From the NCBI GenBank assembly GCA_023415375.1, contig JAEZKW010000159.1, positions 1-23,620 of the forward strand: a DNA stretch of 23,620 nt, given 5' to 3'. Source of the stretch: Bacillota bacterium. GTDB lineage: Bacteria; Bacillota; UBA4882; UBA8346. The notes beneath the pieces were generated by a model. It searched no databases, was not told the DNA's origin, and saw only the letters and a list, made by a program, of their open reading frames with translations. The position numbers and the translations under genes are program-made. This document shows positions 20,559-23,620 of this stretch, one piece after another (position 1 is the stretch's first letter; each line of letters begins with the position of its first letter).

Positions 20559-21665
20559 ATGATTCCCAACAATTTATTTCGAAATGATATTGATAAAATT
20601 CCACCCTATATTCCAGGAAAGCCGGTTGAAGAAGTTGAACGGGAACTTGGAATCAATGGGGTTATTAAGATGGCCTCCAACGAGAATCCTTTGGGCCCAT
20701 CAAAAGAAGTTCGGCAAGTAATTACCCAGTTATTGGATAAGGTAAACATATATCCCGATGCGAATCACTTTTATTTAAAAGAAGCACTATCTGGCGAGTT
20801 GAATCTAGTGCCCGAGCAAATCTTGATTGGAAATGGCTTAGATGATGTTAACCGTATTTTAGCGGAAACAATTCTAAACCCTACGGATGAAGTCATTATT
20901 CCATCACCTACATTTAGCATGTATGAAACAGTAACGTTACTAATGGGCGCAAAACCTGTTATCGTTAAAGGTACTGATGGGTTTTTAGGAAATGATTTAA
21001 AGGCAATGCGTGAAGCTGTAACGGATCACACCAAACTGATATTTATTTGTAATCCTAATAATCCTACCGGAACGATTGTAAAGCGTGATGAGTTGATAGA
21101 GTTTTTGCGTAGTTTACCCGAAAAAATTCTGGTGGTATTGGATGAGGCATATGCTGACTTTGCCGACGATCCGGATTTTCCGAATGGCTTGGATTTAGTT
21201 CGTGAAGGTTTTGACAATCTCATTGTTTACCATACATTTTCTAAAATTTATGGTATGGCCGGTTTACGTCTTGGCTATGCGATAGCACAACCTTCCATAA
21301 TAACTCAAATGCTAAAGGTTCGTGATCCATTTAATGTAAATAGTTTGGCTCTAGCAGCCGGTGTGGCCGCAATCGGCAGCAAAAAACACATTCAATTAAG
21401 CAAAGAACTGGTCCATACTGGAAGACGTTTTTTTTATGAAGAACTGGAGGACATGGGAATCGAATATTTTCGGACTCAATCCAACTTCATTTTAATTGAC
21501 TGGAAGCAAGACAGTCAGGAGATATATCGGTTTCTGCTGCAAAATGGGGTGATTGTCCGGCCAACTCATTCGTTTGGTTTGCCGGATCATATTCGGGTAA
21601 CTTTCGGAACAGCTGAACAAAATGATCGTTTTTTTAGGTTATTTAGGGCTGCTGTTAAAAGATAG
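20559..21665 (+). CDS. hisC: Histidinol-phosphate aminotransferase (HisC-type)
   Basis: This 368-residue protein is a class I/II PLP-dependent aminotransferase of the HisC group. Visible features are ASNENPLGPS (substrate entry), YPDANHFYLKEAL, NPNNPTGT, DEAYADF, the PLP-lysine motif TFSKIYGMAGLRLGY with Lys229, and the C-terminal VIVRPTHSFGLPDHIRVTFG. HisC enzymes convert imidazole-acetol phosphate to histidinol phosphate, and several also transaminate phenylpyruvate and hydroxyphenylpyruvate. Placement directly after chorismate mutase suggests the aromatic reaction may be its main or second task; this is inferred from context. AAAGGAG (20545-20551) overlaps the aroH stop codon, showing a tight operon. 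No other his gene is present here. Confidence 0.92.
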   Translation: MIPNNLFRNDIDKIPPYIPGKPVEEVERELGINGVIKMASNENPLGPSKEVRQVITQLLDKVNIYPDANHFYLKEALSGELNLVPEQILIGNGLDDVNRILAETILNPTDEVIIPSPTFSMYETVTLLMGAKPVIVKGTDGFLGNDLKAMREAVTDHTKLIFICNPNNPTGTIVKRDELIEFLRSLPEKILVVLDEAYADFADDPDFPNGLDLVREGFDNLIVYHTFSKIYGMAGLRLGYAIAQPSIITQMLKVRDPFNVNSLALAAGVAAIGSKKHIQLSKELVHTGRRFFYEELEDMGIEYFRTQSNFILIDWKQDSQEIYRFLLQNGVIVRPTHSFGLPDHIRVTFGTAEQNDRFFRLFRAAVKR

Positions 21666-21697
21666 CTTATGGATATGAAAAGTATTATTGAGTCCAC

Positions 21698-21765
21698 TCT
21701 AGTTTAGGCTTAATTAGAAACTAGACATATTATAAGAACTCTTAAAATATTCTAGTTGGAGATAG
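21698..21765 (+). promoter_or_regulatory. UAG-rich leader before a terminator, candidate HutP-type RNA site
   Basis: Six TAG triplets start at 21700, 21705, 21715, 21722, 21753 and 21763, plus a GAG at 21759, in about 66 nt between the hisC stop and an intrinsic terminator. The pair at 21715 and 21722 has the 4-nt gap (AAAC) known for HutP sites. TCTAGTTT (21698-21705) and AAACTAGA (21718-21725) also form an 8-bp dyad, and TCTAGTTG recurs at 21751-21758. The grouping into an upstream cluster of four and a downstream cluster of two next to the terminator recalls the two-site layout of the B. subtilis hut leader. Binding is not shown, and an ordinary DNA operator or chance remain possible. Confidence 0.4.
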
Positions 21766-21776
21766 TTTTAAAGGTT

Positions 21777-21804
21777 AAAATACCGGGTTTTTGCCGGTAT
21801 TTTT
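21777..21804 (+). terminator. Intrinsic terminator between hisC and pepF
   Basis: AAAATACCGG (21777-21786) and CCGGTATTTT (21794-21803) form a perfect 10-bp stem with a 7-nt loop, ending in TTTTT. It follows the UAG-rich stretch by 11 nt and would end the hutP-like-aroH-hisC transcript, or control readthrough to pepF. Confidence 0.93.
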
Positions 21805-21887
21805 AGTTTTCGGAAATTCCTTCATCAGAATTTAAAAAATTTATAAATTATCGGTAAAAGGATTGATTAAGTTTGGGGAAGAATATT

Positions 21888-21935
21888 ATGGATCTTAAGA
21901 TATCATTGGCGGGTGAACGCATACCTAAAAAATAG
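21888..21935 (+). CDS. Possible 15-codon upstream reading frame before pepF
   Basis: An ATG at 21888 opens a frame reading MDLKISLAGERIPKK, ending at TAG 21933-21935. GGGGAAG (about 21875-21881) lies upstream as a weak ribosome binding site. The stop codon overlaps the AGGAGGG of pepF (21934-21940), an arrangement compatible with translational coupling. The peptide resembles nothing I know and may be untranslated. Confidence 0.25.
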   Translation: MDLKISLAGERIPKK

Positions 21936-21950
21936 GAGGGTTACGGATTC

Positions 21951-23620
21951 ATGGTAAATTCTAAGCATATACCGACTCGGGAAGAAATTTCGAATGAATT
22001 TAAATGGCATTTAAGTGATATCTATGCAGGTCAGGACAAGTGGGAATCCGATTTTAAAAAGTTAAAAGATGATTTGTCAAAGGTAACGGAGGTTCAAGGG
22101 GAATTCTTGAACTCGGCTCAGAATCTTTTGAATGTTCTTCAATTAAAAGACCAAATCGGCCGGTTACTCGACAAGCTATTCGTGTATGCCAAGATGCATA
22201 AGGATGAAAATAACGCTAACGCAGTGTATCAGGCTCTTACCAACCGAATTCAAAGCCTTGCAACTGAAGTGGGCAGCTCACTATCATTTATTGTTCCGGC
22301 TTTAGCTCAGTGTCCACCGGAACGTCTGCAACAATATATCAATGAGCTACCGGACCTTCAAGTTTACCAATATTTCTTTAAAGAGCTTGAACGTCAAAGG
22401 CAGCATATTTTATCGGCTGCCGAAGAAAAAATCCTGGCCCAAAGCGCTGAGATTGCCGATGCTGCCGGAACTATCTTTGGTATGTTGGATAATGCCGATT
22501 TCAAGTTTCCTACCATTAAGGACGAGAATGGTGAAGAGGTTGAACTGACCAAAGGCCGATATTCTAAATATATCGAGAGTAAAGACCGCCGGGTTCGCCA
22601 GGATGCCTTTAAAGGCTTGTATAGTACATATTCAAAATTTCAAAACACTTTGGGAGCCACTTTGGATGCCTCAGTAAAGTCTGATATCTTCTATGCCAGA
22701 ACCCGCCATTTTAATTCGGCATTGGAGGCATCCTTATACGATGATAATATTTCAACCAATGTGTACGATCGCTTAATTGAGGTAATTCATGATTATATTC
22801 CGGCTCTAAACCGTTACCTGAAATTGCGGAAGAAACTTTTAAATATCGCGGACCTACATATGTATGATTTATATACACCCTTGATTCCTGAATATCAACG
22901 AACAATGGATTATGGAGAAGCCAAGCAGCTGGTAACCAAAGGTTTACATCCTTTGGGGAAGGAATATATTCAACTGGTAGAGCAAGGGCTTGAGGGCGGC
23001 TGGATTGATGTCTATGAAAATGCCGGCAAAACCGGTGGTGCTTATGCTTGGGGCGCTTATGATACTCATCCCTTTATTTTGACCAATTACCAAGGAAAAG
23101 TTCATGATGTTTTCACGATAGCTCATGAGATGGGTCATGCGCTTCATAGTTATTTTTCAAATCATAATCAGCCCTATATTTATGCCGGATATAAAATATT
23201 TGTCGCCGAAGTGGCTTCCACTGTAAATGAAGCCTTATTGATGGAACATTTGCTTAAAAACTCCGTTAATTTACAGGAAAAACTATATTTACTCAATCAA
23301 TATTTAGAGCAATTCAGGACAACTGTTTTTCGGCAGACCATGTTTGCTGAATTTGAAAAAATAATCCACCAGGAAATTGAAAATGGCGGTGCTCTTACGG
23401 CAGAGTGGTTTTCGGAACAATATCGAAAATTAAATCAGCTTTATTATGGAGCCGAAACGGCGATTGATCCGGAAATCGCGATGGAATGGGCCCGGATTCC
23501 CCATTTTTATAGCGCATTTTATGTGTACAAATATGCCACCGGTTATTCGGCAGCGATTGCCTTATCCCAAAAGATCTTAAAAGAAGGAGACGGAGCAGTT
23601 TCCCGATATCTTGATTTCCT
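21951..23620 (+). CDS. pepF: Oligoendopeptidase F (M3 metallopeptidase), cut by the window end
   Basis: The frame is open from 21951 to the end of the window (about 556 codons; complete PepF proteins are near 600, so only a short C-terminal part is missing). The start of the protein, with FKWHLSDIYAGQDKWESDFK, is typical of PepF. The zinc-binding motif HEMGH lies at 392-396 (AHEMGHALHSYFS), with Glu420 in FVAEVASTVNEALL as the likely third ligand. YENAGKTGGAYAWGAYDTHP and the late IPHFYSAFYVYKYATGYSAA complete the M3B signature. The cytoplasmic enzyme degrades short peptides. AGGAGGG (21934-21940) lies 10 nt before the ATG. It follows the hisC terminator, and no clear promoter was found, so expression may depend partly on readthrough. 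Confidence 0.96.
   Translation, partial: MVNSKHIPTREEISNEFKWHLSDIYAGQDKWESDFKKLKDDLSKVTEVQGEFLNSAQNLLNVLQLKDQIGRLLDKLFVYAKMHKDENNANAVYQALTNRIQSLATEVGSSLSFIVPALAQCPPERLQQYINELPDLQVYQYFFKELERQRQHILSAAEEKILAQSAEIADAAGTIFGMLDNADFKFPTIKDENGEEVELTKGRYSKYIESKDRRVRQDAFKGLYSTYSKFQNTLGATLDASVKSDIFYARTRHFNSALEASLYDDNISTNVYDRLIEVIHDYIPALNRYLKLRKKLLNIADLHMYDLYTPLIPEYQRTMDYGEAKQLVTKGLHPLGKEYIQLVEQGLEGGWIDVYENAGKTGGAYAWGAYDTHPFILTNYQGKVHDVFTIAHEMGHALHSYFSNHNQPYIYAGYKIFVAEVASTVNEALLMEHLLKNSVNLQEKLYLLNQYLEQFRTTVFRQTMFAEFEKIIHQEIENGGALTAEWFSEQYRKLNQLYYGAETAIDPEIAMEWARIPHFYSAFYVYKYATGYSAAIALSQKILKEGDGAVSRYLDF

Noticed and set aside
1..23620. CRISPR array, prophage or complete insertion sequence
   Set aside because: No regularly spaced repeats, phage genes or transposase were seen; the only mobile sequence is the short MITE-like element.

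Overview
The window looks like chromosomal DNA of an endospore-forming member of the Bacillota (Firmicutes). The basis is a CIRCE-controlled groES-groEL operon, an rqcH/Ca2+-ATPase pair resembling Bacillus yloA-yloB, a DUF2953 + YtfJ (GerW) sporulation pair, the order tig-clpP-clpX-lonB, a HutP-family protein beside aroH, strong AGGAGG ribosome binding sites and several TTG/GTG starts. I cannot name the genus. The gene order resembles clostridia-like lineages more than Bacillus itself.

Layout. (1) 1-230: decayed remnant of a D-2-hydroxyacid dehydrogenase on the plus strand. (2) 233-5956, all minus strand: a PIF1-type helicase, groEL and groES behind a consensus promoter and a perfect CIRCE, then rqcH. 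(3) 6018-9949, plus strand: Ca2+-type P-ATPase, DUF2953 protein and ytfJ, closed by an intrinsic terminator. (4) 10121-11470: a D-Ala-D-Ala carboxypeptidase, then tRNA-Leu(UAG) with its own promoter. (5) 11676-16927: the protein quality-control block tig, clpP, clpX (terminator) and lonB (terminator). (6) 17110-19539: a patatin-like lipase overlapping a BaiN/HI0933-type flavoprotein, then a small membrane protein and a terminator. (7) 19548-19728: a 181-bp MITE-like element inserted just upstream of the next operon. (8) 19760-21804: HutP-family regulator, chorismate mutase aroH and hisC, followed by a UAG-rich stretch and a terminator. (9) 21951-end: oligoendopeptidase F, cut by the window edge.

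Much of the window concerns protein homeostasis: folding (GroESL, trigger factor), ribosome rescue (RqcH) and proteolysis (ClpXP, LonB, PepF). Sporulation and envelope genes lie between these. The most interesting candidate system is the hutP-like-aroH-hisC operon. It is followed by six UAG triplets within about 66 nt and then a perfect 10-bp terminator hairpin in front of pepF. This resembles the layout of a HutP-controlled antitermination site, here in an amino-acid biosynthesis/peptidase context. It is a hypothesis, not a demonstrated mechanism. Other points worth checking are the MITE, a repeated motif in alternating orientation upstream of lonB, and the dehydrogenase remnant.
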